Shown piece by piece: positions 44,259-53,300 of a DNA stretch of 64,000 nucleotides. Position numbers and translations under genes: made by a program. The DNA is from Pseudomonas sp. LD120. GTDB lineage: Bacteria > Pseudomonadota > Gammaproteobacteria > Pseudomonadales > Pseudomonadaceae. Under the pieces are notes generated by a model. It made no database searches. It had not been told where the DNA came from and saw nothing but the letters and a program-made list of their open reading frames with translations. Each line of letters begins with the position of its first letter. The first letter of the stretch is position 1. Where the stretch lies: positions 372,001 through 436,000 of the forward strand of contig NZ_WVHL01000001.1 of the NCBI RefSeq assembly GCF_009861525.1, read 5' to 3'.

Positions 44259-44929
44259 ACTATCGAACCCCGGAGCGGCGCCGAGCCCTGGCCGCCGACT
44301 ACGCCATCGGCCTGATGCAAGGCGCTGCCCGTCGACGCTTCGAGATGCTGTTGCTGGACGATGCAGCGCTGCGTGAAGAACTGGCGCAGTGGCAAGAAAG
44401 CCTTGCCCCCCTGACCGAAGCCCTGCCCGAACTGGAGGTGCCGGAGCACGTGTGGCACGGCATTCAGGCGCGCATCGAACCTCAGGTTCTGCACCTGCCG
44501 AAAAGCAACCCGCTGTGGATGCGCCTGCGTCTGGCGATTGCCGCCAGCGCGGTGCTGGCGACCCTGTACATCGGTTTTATTCAGCAGAGCGATCAGGAGC
44601 GCTACAGCGCCACCCTGCTCAGCGCCGACCAGCAACCGGCCCTACGAATCAAGGCCCATGCCCAGTACCTGCAAGTCGAGCCCCTGGCCCTGGAGGCGAT
44701 CGGCCTGGATCGCAGCCTGGAGCTCTGGGCCATCCCCGCCGAAGGCTCACCGATTTCCCTCGGTGTTGTACCAGTAGGCGGCAAGGGCAAGATCAACCTG
44801 AGCCCGGCCCAACGCGAACTGCTGGGCACCCCGATCGCCCTGGCGGTGAGCCTGGAACCCCACGGCGGCTCACCTACTGGGCAACCCACCGGGCCGGTGT
44901 TGTACCAGGGGCAATTGGCGGCGCTGTAA
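44255..44929 (+). CDS. Anti-sigma factor (RskA/ChrR-like)
   Basis: 224 residues: N-terminal cytoplasmic anti-sigma helices (ALAADYAIGLMQGAARRRFEMLLLDDAALREELAQWQE), one membrane helix ~88-106 (LRLAIAASAVLATLYIGFI), then a periplasmic RskA-type C-terminal domain (LELWAIPAEGSPISLGVVPVG). It overlaps the sigma gene by ATGA and should hold that sigma inactive at the membrane. The signal is not known. Stop at 44929 is followed by a REP-like stretch (44939-44970). Confidence 0.87.
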   Translation: MNYRTPERRRALAADYAIGLMQGAARRRFEMLLLDDAALREELAQWQESLAPLTEALPELEVPEHVWHGIQARIEPQVLHLPKSNPLWMRLRLAIAASAVLATLYIGFIQQSDQERYSATLLSADQQPALRIKAHAQYLQVEPLALEAIGLDRSLELWAIPAEGSPISLGVVPVGGKGKINLSPAQRELLGTPIALAVSLEPHGGSPTGQPTGPVLYQGQLAAL

Positions 44930-45075
44930 CAGACGCCTGCTGGCGTAGGCGCGGGCTTGCCTGCCAACGCCCTCAAGGTAAACTTCGCGCCCCGGCCCTA
45001 CTCGCGTTCTTGCAGACAGCCCCTGCCTACCGTGAGGCCCCGCACCGCCTGGCGCCATCCACTGAACGGACGCTT

Positions 45076-45639
45076 ATGAGAGCTGCGTTGTACAGCTGCA
45101 TCCTGCTGGCCCTGGCAATCGCCCTCTTGCTCTGGCGAATCGGCACCCCGGTCGATAGCAGCCAATGCACCGAGACGGCCCCGGGCCCCCTGACCAGCTT
45201 CATCCGCCAGCACTTCAGCGATCGCCAGGGAGCCGACTGGCGCGACGATGGCAGTGCCTTGGGCATTCTTGGTGTTGCCGAGGCCCAGGCATTCGCCCGC
45301 CAACCCGAGCGTTACTACTGCCAAGCCCTGAACCTGCTGCAGGACCCACAGCGAACCCAGACGGAAAAGGTGCATACCACGGCCCTGATGCTGTCCCTGC
45401 CCCTCGGCTACTACCTGGACCTCATGGACCGCAGTCACGCGCTGTATCAGCGCGGGCTCATCGATCGATCAGTCCTGACCCTGGTGCTGCTGCCAAGAGG
45501 CACGGCACTCAATTACTGGTGGCTGCCCCAGTGGCGCTGGCGCTTCCAGCGGGAGGCGCCAGGCATCCTGGCCGAGACCGACATAAAGGAAACCCTGAGT
45601 GGCGAACACTGGTTCGACGACCCGGGCAGAGGCTATTGA
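45076..45639 (+). CDS. Unrecognised membrane-anchored protein
   Basis: 187 residues: a single N-terminal helix (MRAALYSCILLALAIALLLW) followed by a soluble, mostly helical domain rich in aromatic residues near the end (LNYWWLPQWRWRFQ). The soluble part has two Cys (SSQCTE and RYYCQA) that could form a disulfide outside the cytoplasm. It lies 146 bp after the anti-sigma gene in the same direction, so it could be part of its regulon. I do not recognise the family. Confidence 0.65.
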   Translation: MRAALYSCILLALAIALLLWRIGTPVDSSQCTETAPGPLTSFIRQHFSDRQGADWRDDGSALGILGVAEAQAFARQPERYYCQALNLLQDPQRTQTEKVHTTALMLSLPLGYYLDLMDRSHALYQRGLIDRSVLTLVLLPRGTALNYWWLPQWRWRFQREAPGILAETDIKETLSGEHWFDDPGRGY

Positions 45640-45660
45640 TCAGGCTTGATTGGCGGGCAA

Positions 45661-45688
45661 CACAAACCCGCCAATAGGCGGGTTTGTG
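45661..45688. terminator. Hairpin between convergent genes
   Basis: CACAAACCCGCC-AATA-GGCGGGTTTGTG, a perfect 12-bp stem, 21 bp after the previous stop codon and 14 bp from the end of the convergent toxin gene. Confidence 0.75.
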
Positions 45689-45702
45689 CAATCTGCATGA
45701 GG

Positions 45703-45969
45703 CTATCTGAACAATTCGGCATGGCTGCCCAGGTCGACAAAGGTCACAAGACCGGCTCGGGCCACGTCATAAATCAGCAGAAAATCGCCACCGATATGAC
45801 ACTCCCTGAAACCGTCCCACTCCCCCTTCAGCGCATGATCGAGATACTGCGCCGATAGCGGCTCCCCCAGGAACAGCAGCACCATGACCTTGCGCACTTC
45901 GCGCATGTCACGACGCCCTGCACGCCGATAGCCCTCCTAGGACTTTTTAAACGCCGGCGTTTTGCGCAT
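45703..45969 (-). pseudogene. YafQ/RelE-type toxin with in-frame amber stop
   Basis: The frame from the ATG at 45969 reads MRKTPAFKKS, then TAG at 45937-45939, then EGYRRAGRRDMREVRKVMVLLFLGEPLS... to GSHAELFR. The post-stop part contains the YafQ signature: DHALKGEWDGFRECHIGGDFLLIYDV and the terminal DLGSHAELF. YafQ-type toxins are mRNA interferases of about 85-92 residues, so the full frame would be 88. A single TGG-to-TAG type change would explain it. An ATG at 45906 could make a truncated form lacking the first 21 residues. Position just behind the antitoxin supports identity. Confidence 0.8.
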
Positions 45970-45981
45970 TGCCTGGGCAGG

Positions 45982-46272
45982 TCAGCGCGCTTTAGGTTCC
46001 TCTCCGGCTTCGCCATCAGCATCCCTCAACATGTCGTCAATCGAGTCGTACTGACGACGAATCTCCCGCGCCTGCGCCATGGCACGAGCGGTTTTCTCCG
46101 ATGGGACACGCACTTCGAAAGGCAGTCCCTGCACGGCCACAACCTGACGCAGGAAAAGACGCATGGCCTCGCTCAGGCTCAGCCCACAGGCATTGAGCAC
46201 AGCGGTGGCACTGACCTTCAAATCCTCGTCTATGCGGCAACGCACGTCAGTGGTTTTCAGTAATGCAGCCAA
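45982..46272 (-). CDS. RelB/DinJ-family antitoxin
   Basis: 96-residue antitoxin: ribbon-helix-helix N-terminus (KTTDVRCRIDEDLKVSATAVLNACGLSLSEAMRLFLRQVV, typical of RelB/DinJ) and a charged C-terminal tail for toxin binding. TTG at 46272 is the start, with GAGGTG six bases upstream. It ends 12 bp before the toxin frame. A 19-bp palindrome at 46296-46314 upstream is the probable autoregulatory operator. Confidence 0.88.
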   Translation of the reverse strand: MAALLKTTDVRCRIDEDLKVSATAVLNACGLSLSEAMRLFLRQVVAVQGLPFEVRVPSEKTARAMAQAREIRRQYDSIDDMLRDADGEAGEEPKAR

Positions 46273-46295
46273 GGTATCACCTCTATTCGTTATTT

Positions 46296-46314
46296 GTAGC
46301 TACATTGTGGCTAC
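46296..46314. promoter_or_regulatory. Probable antitoxin operator
   Basis: GTAGCTACA-T-TGTGGCTAC, a 9+9 inverted repeat with one mismatch, 24 bp before the antitoxin start; it overlaps a likely -10 (TACAAAT on the minus strand). RelB-type antitoxins bind such palindromes. Confidence 0.55.
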
Positions 46315-46494
46315 GCTTTTCCATTCTGCGAGGTCGACTCTTTGCGGTCAACCGATTTCAGTGGACCGGACTCGTGAACAGCGCCTCGTGCACGTTCAGC
46401 GACGCCACAGCGGACGAAACCTTCTGCAAGACATCCGCCCCCCAGCGCCTTGCTGCCTCACGCACCAGCGGCTTATAGTCCGCCGGTCGCTCAA

Positions 46495-46700
46495 ATAGCG
46501 ACCGGGTTTGGCGACCCGACGAACTACGGTCAGAAGCGTCCTGCTTTGTTGGCAGGACGTTCTGCACCCGCAACGTTGCCGTTATGGCAGCTGTGCGTGG
46601 GAGACCTTCGGGTCTGCCGGTTCCGTGTGTTCCCGGTTCGCCAACCTGCGTACAGCTGCCACCCATCGTTTGGCGACGAATCCGTGGCGGTTCTCACTGA
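46495..46700 (+). ncRNA. Structured leader RNA upstream of a DUF3077-type gene
   Basis: A run of perfect helices: CGGGT/ACCCG (46503-46518), CGTCCTGC/GCAGGACG (46537-46559, 7-base loop), and an outer stem GGCAGCTGT (46586-46594) / ACAGCTGCC (46652-46660) that encloses AGACC-TTCG-GGTCT (46602-46615) and GGTT-CGCC-AACC (46635-46646), that is, a multi-branched junction. It ends about 57 bp before the ATG at 46718. The antisense strand carries a pseudo-frame often mis-annotated as protein in pseudomonads. It may be a cis-regulatory RNA or a C4-like antisense RNA; the class is not certain. Confidence 0.6.
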
Positions 46701-46717
46701 ACTGCGGAGAACTTTCC

Positions 46718-46990
46718 ATGAACCGTTACATGCCGATCACCGGCCACGACTGCAACATCCCCTCCCTACTGATCGACACACAGGCGCCGCTGGATGTGCT
46801 CCATGAAGCCGCCGCCTTCCGTATCCGCGCCGTGACCCAGGTGCTGGAGCAACTGGCCTTGAGCGATGCCCTGGGCAAGGACCCGGTACTGGCCCAGGAG
46901 CTGGCCCAGCTCTGCGCCATTCCCCTGCGCGATGGCTGCGACCTGATGGATGTGCTGGAACGGCGCCTGCGCGCCACGCTGATCGCCTGA
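46718..46990 (+). CDS. DUF3077-type small protein
   Basis: 90-residue protein without membrane segment. It has two helical stretches: VLHEAAAFRIRAVTQVLEQLALSD and DPVLAQELAQLCAIPLRDGCDLMDVLERRL; the N-terminus MNRYMPITGHDCNIPSLLIDTQ is family-like. Small DUF3077-type proteins of pseudomonads are of unknown role. CGGAGA lies before the ATG. The conserved structured leader directly upstream is the notable context. Note that 46273-46717 is otherwise gene-free. Confidence 0.75.
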   Translation: MNRYMPITGHDCNIPSLLIDTQAPLDVLHEAAAFRIRAVTQVLEQLALSDALGKDPVLAQELAQLCAIPLRDGCDLMDVLERRLRATLIA

Positions 46991-47008
46991 CTGCAACCAA
47001 CCGGTGTG

Positions 47009-47127
47009 GCGAGGGAGCTTGCTCCCGTTCGGCCGGCCGGCGCCCCGGCGCGCAGCGGTCGTAAAACCTGAGTTCGCGACTCGGCTGACACAACGGTGTT
47101 GCCGCCATCGGGAGCAAGCGCCCTCGC
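47009..47127. repeat. REPIN: near-perfect 19-bp inverted repeat
   Basis: GCGAGGGAGCTTGCTCCCG (47009-47027) and CGGGAGCAAGCGCCCTCGC (47109-47127) are complementary with one mismatch, 81 bp apart, in the gap after the DUF3077 gene. Confidence 0.75.
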
Positions 47128-47138
47128 TACAGAAGAAA

Positions 47139-47175
47139 AAAACGCCGCGTTCTCGGCCAGAGAACGCGGCGTTTT
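47139..47175. terminator. Strong bidirectional terminator behind fdhA
   Basis: AAAACGCCGCGTTCTC and its exact complement (47160-47175) around a 5-base loop; A and T runs flank it. It ends the glyA-sox-purU-fdhA transcript, 39 bp after the fdhA stop. Confidence 0.88.
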
Positions 47176-47213
47176 CAGTTACAGACAGGCCTCAAGCCAA
47201 AGGCTGACGGTCC

Positions 47214-48413
47214 TCAGGCAGCGCTGAACAGCTTGTGCGGGTCGATGACGAATTTCTTCGGTACGCCGGCATCGAACTCGCCATAGCCGCGCGGGGCGTC
47301 GTCGAGGCTGATGACTTGCACGCCCACCACCTCGGCGATGTTGATGCGGTCCCACATGATGGCCTGCATCAGTTGGCGGTTGTACTTCATCACCGGGGTC
47401 TGGCCGGTGTGGAAGCTGTGGGACTTGGCCCAGCCCAGGCCGAAGCGGATGCTCAGGCTGCCCATCTTCGCCGCGGCGTCCACCGCGCCCGGGTCTTCGG
47501 TGACGTACAGACCGGGAATGCCGATCTTGCCAGCCACCCGCACCACGCCCATCAACGAGTTGAGCACGGTGGCCGGGGCTTCGTGCTGGGCACCGGCATG
47601 GCCGTGGCCACGGGCTTCGAAACCCACGGCGTCCACTGCGCAGTCGACTTCCGGCTCGCCCAGCAGGGCAGCGATCTGTTCGTGCAGCGGGGTGTCCTTG
47701 GACAGGTCGGCAATTTCAAAACCCTGGGCCTTGGCGTGGGCCAAACGCACCGGGTTAACGTCGCCGACGATCACCACCGCCGCCCCCAGCAGGCGCGCCG
47801 AAGCCGCCGCCGCCAGACCCACCGGGCCAGCACCGGCGATGTAGACGCTGCTGCCCGGGCCGACACCAGCGGTCACCGCGCCGTGGTAGCCGGTGGGCAG
47901 GATGTCGGAGAGGCAAGTCAGGTCGCGGATCTTCTCCATGGCCTTGTCGCGATCCGGCAGTTTCAGCAGGTTGAAGTCGGCGTAAGGCACCAGCACGTAC
48001 TCGGCCTGGCCGCCGGTCCAGTCGCCCATGTCGACGTAGCCGTAGGCGCCACCGGCGCGGGCCGGGTTGACGGTCAGGCAGACCCCGGTGTGTTGCTCCT
48101 TGCAGGAACGGCAGCGCCCGCACGCGACGTTGAACGGCACCGACACCAGGTCACCGATCTTCAGGTTCTCGACGTCACTGCCCTTCTCGATGACTTCGCC
48201 AGTGATTTCATGACCCAGGACCAGGCCGACCTGGGCGGTGGTACGGCCGCGGACCATGTGTTGGTCCGAACCGCAGATGTTGGTGGAGACTACGCGCAGG
48301 ATCACACCGTGCTCGATCTTCCTGCCGCGCGGGTCCTGCATTTTTGGATAGTCGATTTTCTGTACTTCGACCTTGCCGCTGCCCAGATACACGACACCAC
48401 GATTACCAGACAT
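47214..48413 (-). CDS. fdhA: Glutathione-independent formaldehyde dehydrogenase
   Basis: 399-residue zinc-dependent medium-chain dehydrogenase oxidising formaldehyde to formate with NAD and no glutathione. Catalytic zinc Cys in STNICGSDQHMVRGRT, structural zinc cysteines in CGRCRSCKEQHTGVC, and the Rossmann motif VYIAGAGPVGLAAAASA. It detoxifies formaldehyde from sarcosine demethylation, and stands last in the glyA-soxBDAG-purU-fdhA cluster, 187 bp after purU's end. Confidence 0.94.
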   Translation of the reverse strand: MSGNRGVVYLGSGKVEVQKIDYPKMQDPRGRKIEHGVILRVVSTNICGSDQHMVRGRTTAQVGLVLGHEITGEVIEKGSDVENLKIGDLVSVPFNVACGRCRSCKEQHTGVCLTVNPARAGGAYGYVDMGDWTGGQAEYVLVPYADFNLLKLPDRDKAMEKIRDLTCLSDILPTGYHGAVTAGVGPGSSVYIAGAGPVGLAAAASARLLGAAVVIVGDVNPVRLAHAKAQGFEIADLSKDTPLHEQIAALLGEPEVDCAVDAVGFEARGHGHAGAQHEAPATVLNSLMGVVRVAGKIGIPGLYVTEDPGAVDAAAKMGSLSIRFGLGWAKSHSFHTGQTPVMKYNRQLMQAIMWDRINIAEVVGVQVISLDDAPRGYGEFDAGVPKKFVIDPHKLFSAA

Positions 48414-48552
48414 GCTTTCACCTCGCTGTTGTTGTTATGGAACCGCGTTACCCAAAGGGGGAAACACGTGGATTGCTCGGGTATAGATGCTGTTTCGTTT
48501 TCAAAATCGCTTTCGCGAACACGCTCGCCGTTACGGGAATCACACCGCCCTT

Positions 48553-48577
48553 GTGGGAGCGAGCTTGCTCGCGAAGG
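48553..48577. repeat. REP element between purU and fdhA
   Basis: GTGGGAGCGAGCTTGCTCGC followed by GAAGG, a single palindromic REP unit. Confidence 0.65.
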
Positions 48578-48600
48578 GCTGCGCAACAGCCCCTAAATCA

Positions 48601-49458
48601 TCAGAGCACCACCGTCCGGTTACCGTTCAGAAACACCCGCCGTTCAATGTGATAACCCACCGCCCGGGCCAGGGTCAGGCCCTCGATATCCCGGCCCTTG
48701 GCGATCAGGTCTTCGGGGTAGTAGCTGTGGTCCACCACCTCCACGCCCTGGGCGATGATCGGGCCTTCGTCCAGGTCGTTGTTGATGTAGTGCGCCGTGG
48801 CGCCCACCAGTTTCACGCCCTTGTTGTAGGCCTGGTGATAAGGCTTGGCGCCCTTGAAGCCCGGCAGCAGCGAGTGATGGATATTGATCGCCTTGCCATC
48901 GAGCTTGCGGCACAGCTCCGGCGACAGCACCTGCATGTAGCGGGCAAGAATCACCAGTTCGGCGCCGGATTCCTCGACCACCTGCCACACCTGACGCTCC
49001 TGGGACGGCTTGTCATTGGGGTCGAGGGGGAAATGGTGATAGGGAATCTGGTGCCAGTCGGCCAGGGGCTTGAGGTCCGGGTGGTTGGACACCACCGCCA
49101 CCACGTCCATGGGCAACTGGCCGATGCGCTGGCGGTAGAGCAGGTCGTTGAGGCAGTGATCGGCCTTGGAGACCATGATCACCACTTTCGGCCGGTAGTT
49201 CGGCGCGGTCAGCTCGAAGTTCATCTCGAACGCCTTGGCCCGCTGCGCCAGCCCCTGGCGGAAGCCCTGTTCGTCGAGGCCATCGGGCTGACGAAATTCC
49301 ACCCGAATGAAGAAGCGGCCCGAGAGCCGGTCATCGAAGGAATGGTGCTCGGTGACGTAGCAGCCCTGCTCGAACAGAAAGCGGGTCACCGCGTCCACCG
49401 TGCCGAGCACGCTGGGGCAGTCGGCGGTGAGAATCCAGGTATCGGGGGCGCGGCTCAT
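48601..49458 (-). CDS. purU: Formyltetrahydrofolate deformylase PurU
   Basis: 285-residue hydrolase that splits 10-formyl-THF to formate and THF. N-terminal ACT domain (~1-85, WILTADCPSVLGTVDAVTRFLFEQGC) and C-terminal formyltransferase-like domain with NIHHSLLPGFKGAKPYHQAYNKGVKLVGATAHYI (catalytic Asn-His...). The start MSRAPDTWILTADCP at 49458 fits. Balances one-carbon units produced by the sarcosine oxidase. Confidence 0.94.
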   Translation of the reverse strand: MSRAPDTWILTADCPSVLGTVDAVTRFLFEQGCYVTEHHSFDDRLSGRFFIRVEFRQPDGLDEQGFRQGLAQRAKAFEMNFELTAPNYRPKVVIMVSKADHCLNDLLYRQRIGQLPMDVVAVVSNHPDLKPLADWHQIPYHHFPLDPNDKPSQERQVWQVVEESGAELVILARYMQVLSPELCRKLDGKAINIHHSLLPGFKGAKPYHQAYNKGVKLVGATAHYINNDLDEGPIIAQGVEVVDHSYYPEDLIAKGRDIEGLTLARAVGYHIERRVFLNGNRTVVL

Positions 49459-49507
49459 GGGAAGTAACTCCTGTTCATTGGGGCAACCGCTACGCGGCCG
49501 ATTTTCT

Positions 49508-49591
49508 GTAAGAGCGAGCGGGCTCGCGAAAAATCCAAGGACGCTGCGGTCTTGCGGAAAATCCATTCTTCGCGAGCTCGCCCGCTCCTAC
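49508..49591. repeat. REPIN between purU and soxG
   Basis: GTAAGAGCGAGCGGGCTCGC then GAA on one side faces TTCGCGAGCTCGCCCGCTCC then TAC on the other; three mismatches in 23 positions. Confidence 0.75.
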
Positions 49592-49606
49592 CAAGCCAAG
49601 CTGGGT

Positions 49607-50239
49607 TCAGGCCTGGACGCTAAGGCCGTACTCGGCGGCCGCATCCTGCAGCCACATCCACCAGTAATCGGAGAAGCTGCGACGCACCAGCAACTCCCAG
49701 GTGTCTTCGCCGACCCGGCGGATCACCAGTTGCGACTTGGCGAACACCGTGCCCACCGCCTTGCCCACCGGGAAGTTGTTGGGGTGCACGTCGTAGCTGG
49801 TGGATTTCATCAGCACCTGACGCACATTGGGGCCGGACAGTTCGAGGATCTGCTGGCCGCCGCTGACGTCGACGATCTGGATATGCAGGTCGCCCAGGGC
49901 CGCCCGCAGGTTCTGCTCGGCGGCGAATTCTTCGCCGCTGGGCACGATCAGCAGCCACTCATCCGGGCCCAGCCATTGCAGGCTGGTTTCACCCTTGACC
50001 ACCACACTCAGGGCACCCGGCAATTCGATGCCCAGGGCCTTGTGCACACCGGCGGCGAAGGCCGGATCATGGCCGTCGCCACGGATCGTCAGGTGACCGA
50101 GGAGTTTTTTCTCGCGCAGGATCACTCCGGCGTTCTTGCGGCCCTTGCCCACCAGGCTCGGCAGGTCGGCGTGGTGCAAGGACGACTCGGCCTTGGCCCC
50201 GGTGGTGGGGCGATGTTGGTAAACGTTGACTGCGGTCAT
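49607..50239 (-). CDS. soxG: Sarcosine oxidase gamma subunit
   Basis: 210-residue SoxG, the small structural subunit of heterotetrameric sarcosine oxidase; it contacts the aminomethyltransferase-like part of SoxA. The GcvT-like fold is visible: LQWLGPDEWLLIVPSG and VVDVSGGQQILELSGPNVRQVLMKSTSYDVHP. The order soxB-D-A-G is standard. It is 158 bp downstream of soxA, a gap with a REP hairpin. Confidence 0.92.
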   Translation of the reverse strand: MTAVNVYQHRPTTGAKAESSLHHADLPSLVGKGRKNAGVILREKKLLGHLTIRGDGHDPAFAAGVHKALGIELPGALSVVVKGETSLQWLGPDEWLLIVPSGEEFAAEQNLRAALGDLHIQIVDVSGGQQILELSGPNVRQVLMKSTSYDVHPNNFPVGKAVGTVFAKSQLVIRRVGEDTWELLVRRSFSDYWWMWLQDAAAEYGLSVQA

Positions 50240-50265
50240 GGAGCACCTGTCCTTTATTCTGTGGT

Positions 50266-50312
50266 CCGGTTCCGGTTGCCGCCGCCAGGGGCGGCGGTCG
50301 CGTGGGAACCGG
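50266..50312. repeat. Long hairpin between soxA and soxG
   Basis: CCGGTTCC (50266-50273) pairs with GGAACCGG (50305-50312) and inner CCGCCGCC (50279-50286) with GGCGGCGG (50290-50297). It may trim or stabilise mRNA ends between the two coding regions. Confidence 0.7.
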
Positions 50313-50353
50313 GCGCAAGGTTTTGCCTCCCGGGCAGGTCCTGCGGACCTTGG

Positions 50354-50378
50354 CGCAGCCTGCGGCAGCGGCTACAGG
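50354..50378. repeat. REP unit also present at 56505-56529
   Basis: A 25-bp sequence beginning CGCAGCCTGCGGCAGCGGCT occurs identically here and at 56505-56529; related to the bioF-bioB repeat at 16479-16500. Confidence 0.8.
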
Positions 50379-50397
50379 GTGCGTGCCCGGGTTCGTG

Positions 50398-53300
50398 TCA
50401 TATGTTCTGGCGATCGCCCTTGGGGTCGAAGAACACCGAGGAAACGATTTCCGCCTCGATCACCCGGCCATCGGCCAGGGGCGCGAAGACCCGCTCGCCC
50501 AGGCGCTGAAGGCCACCCTTGACCACGCCCAGGGCAAAGGAATACCCCAGGGAGTTGTGGGCGTAGCTGGAGGTCACGTGACCGACCATGCTCATCGGGA
50601 TCGCCTGCTTGGGGTTGAACACCAGCTGCGCGCCTTCCGGCAGCCACTGGGTCGGGTCGATCGGCTTGAGGCCCACCAGTTGCTTGCGCTGCTCGCGCAC
50701 GCAGTCTTCCCGGTTCATGCCGCGCCAGCCGATCCACGAGAACGGCTTGGTGCGGCCCACGCACCAGCCCATGTTCAGGTCGTCCGGGGTCATCGAGCCG
50801 TCGGTGTCCTGGCCGACGATGATGAAACCCTTCTCAGCCCGCAGCACGTGCATGGTTTCGGTGCCGTAGGGGGTCAGGTTGTACTTTTTGCCAGCCTCGA
50901 CGATCTGCTCCAGCACGCCCATGGCGTAGTCGGCCTGAACGTTGACCTCGTAGGACAGCTCGCCGGTGAAGGAGATGCGGAACACCCGCGCCGGCACGCC
51001 GCCCACCAGGCCTTCCTTCCAGGTCATGAACGGGAAGCCGTCCTTGTCCAGGTCGATGTCGGTGACTTCGCTCAGCAGCTTGCGGCTGTTGGGGCCCGAC
51101 AGGGTCATGGTGGCCCAATGGTCGGTGACCGAGGTGAAGTACACCTTGAGGTCTGGCCATTCGGTCTGCTGGTAGATTTCCAGCCACTGCAGCACGCGGG
51201 CCGCGCCGCCGGTGGTGGTGGTCATCAGGAAGTGGTTGTCGGCCAGACAGGCGGTCACGCCGTCGTCGAAGACCATGCCGTCTTCCTTGCACATCAGGCC
51301 GTAGCGGGCCTTGCCCACGTCGAGCTTGGTCCAGGCGTTGGTGTAGATGCGGTTGAGGAACTCGCGGGCGTCCGGGCCCTGGATGTCGATCTTGCCCAGG
51401 GTCGAGGCGTCCAGCAGGCCGACGCTGTCGCGCACCGCCAGGCATTCACGCTTGACCGCGGCATGCAGGTCTTCACCGTTTTTCGGGAAGTACCAGGGGC
51501 GCTTCCACTGACCGACGTCTTCGAACTCGGCGCCGTTCTTCACATGCCAGGCATGCAGCGCGGTGAAACGTACCGGCTCGAAGATGTGCCCACAGTGACG
51601 ACCGGCCACGGCGCCGAAAGTGATCGGCGTGTAGTTGGGGCGGAACATGGTGGTGCCCATCTGCGGGATGCTGACGTTCAGCGAGCGGGCGGCAATCGCC
51701 AGACCGTTGACGTTGCCCAGCTTGCCCTGATCGGTGCCGAAGCCCAGCGCGGTGTAGCGCTTGACGTGCTCCACCGACTCGAAGCCCTCACGGGTCGCCA
51801 GTTCGATGGCGGCGGCGGTGACGTCGTTCTGCAGATCGACGAATTGCTTCGGTGCCCGCGCCGTGCCTTTTTCGTGGGGCACCTGGAACAGCGCCAGGGT
51901 CGGTTCTTCCAGACGGGTCAGGGCTTTGGGCAACACGCCCTCCACGCTCTGGAACCCGGCTTCGCTGGCCGCGCGCACACCGCCTTCGAAACCATCGGCC
52001 AGGGTATCGCCGAGGCTGTAGACACCGTTGATACCACCGACGCACACGCGTTTCTGCGGCGCTTCACCGGGCACGAAACCGAGAATGTCTTCACGCCATA
52101 CCGGCTTGCCGCCCAGGTGCGAAGCCAGGTGCACCACCGGGCTGTAGCCGCCGGAGCTGGCAATCAGGTCGCAATCGAGCCACTCGCCAGGGCTGGTGAC
52201 CTTGTGCGCCTTGACGTCGATGGCCGCCACCCGCGCGCCGGTCACGTGCTTGCTGCCACGGGCTTCGATCACCGCACTGGAAGTGAGGATACGGATGCCC
52301 TTGGCCCGGGCTTCTTCCACCAGGGCGCCGCGTGGGTTGTGCCGCGCATCGGCGATGGCCACCACGTGCAGGCTGGCGTCGAGCCAGTCCAGAGCCACGC
52401 GGTAGGCGTGGTCGTTGTTGGTGGACAGCACCAGTTTCTTGCCCGGGGCCACGCCGTAGCGGCGCACGTAGGTGGACACCGCGCCGGCCAGCATGTTGCC
52501 CGGCACGTCGTTGTTGCCGTAGACCAGCGGCCGCTCATGGGCGCCGGTGGCCAGCACCACGCGCTTGGCGCGGACTCGGTGGATACGCTGGCGCACCTGA
52601 CCGATGGGCGCGCGATCACCGAGGTGATCGGTGAGGCGCTCATGAATGGTCAGGAAGTTATGGTCGTGGTAGCCGTTGACCGTGGCCCGTGGCAGCAGCA
52701 AGACATCCGGCAGCGACTTGAGCTCGGCGACCACACTGGCCACCCACTCCACCGCCGGCTTGCCGTCCAGGCTTTCGCGGCTGTCCAGCAGGCTGCCGCC
52801 GAACTCTTCCTGCTCATCGGCGAGGATCACCCGGGCGCCACTGCGGGCAGCCGCCAGCGCAGCGGCAAGACCGGCGGGGCCGCCACCGACAATCAGCACG
52901 TCGCAGTGCTGGTTCATGTTGTCGTAGGTGTCCGCATCGTTCTCGGTGGGCGAACGGCCAAGGCCCGCCGCCTTGCGGATGTACTTCTCGTAGGTCATCC
53001 AGAACGATTGCGGGTACATGAAGGTTTTGTAGTAGAAACCCGGCGGCATCAGCTTGCCGCCGACCTTGCCGAGAATCCCCATCATGTCGTTGTTGACGCT
53101 AGGCCAGCCGTTGGTGCTGGTGGCCACCAGGCCCTGGTACAGCGCCTGTTGGGTGGCGCGCACGTTGGGGATCTGGGTGGCTTCGGTGGCGCCGATCTGC
53201 AGCACCGCGTTGGGTTCTTCACAGCCTGCGGCAAAGATGCCCCGGGGCCGGGAATACTTGAAGCTGCGACCGATGATGTCCACGCCGTTGGCCAGCAGGG

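Noticed and set aside
45828..46022. Alternative 64-codon frame over the toxin/antitoxin junction
   Set aside because: It is a frame-shifted reading; the amber-interrupted frame carries the YafQ motifs.
46358..46666. 102-codon minus-strand frame beginning MGGSCTQVGEPGTHG
   Set aside because: It is the reverse of the structured leader; its length and sequence follow the RNA helices, and it has no ribosome-binding site. Treated as a false gene.
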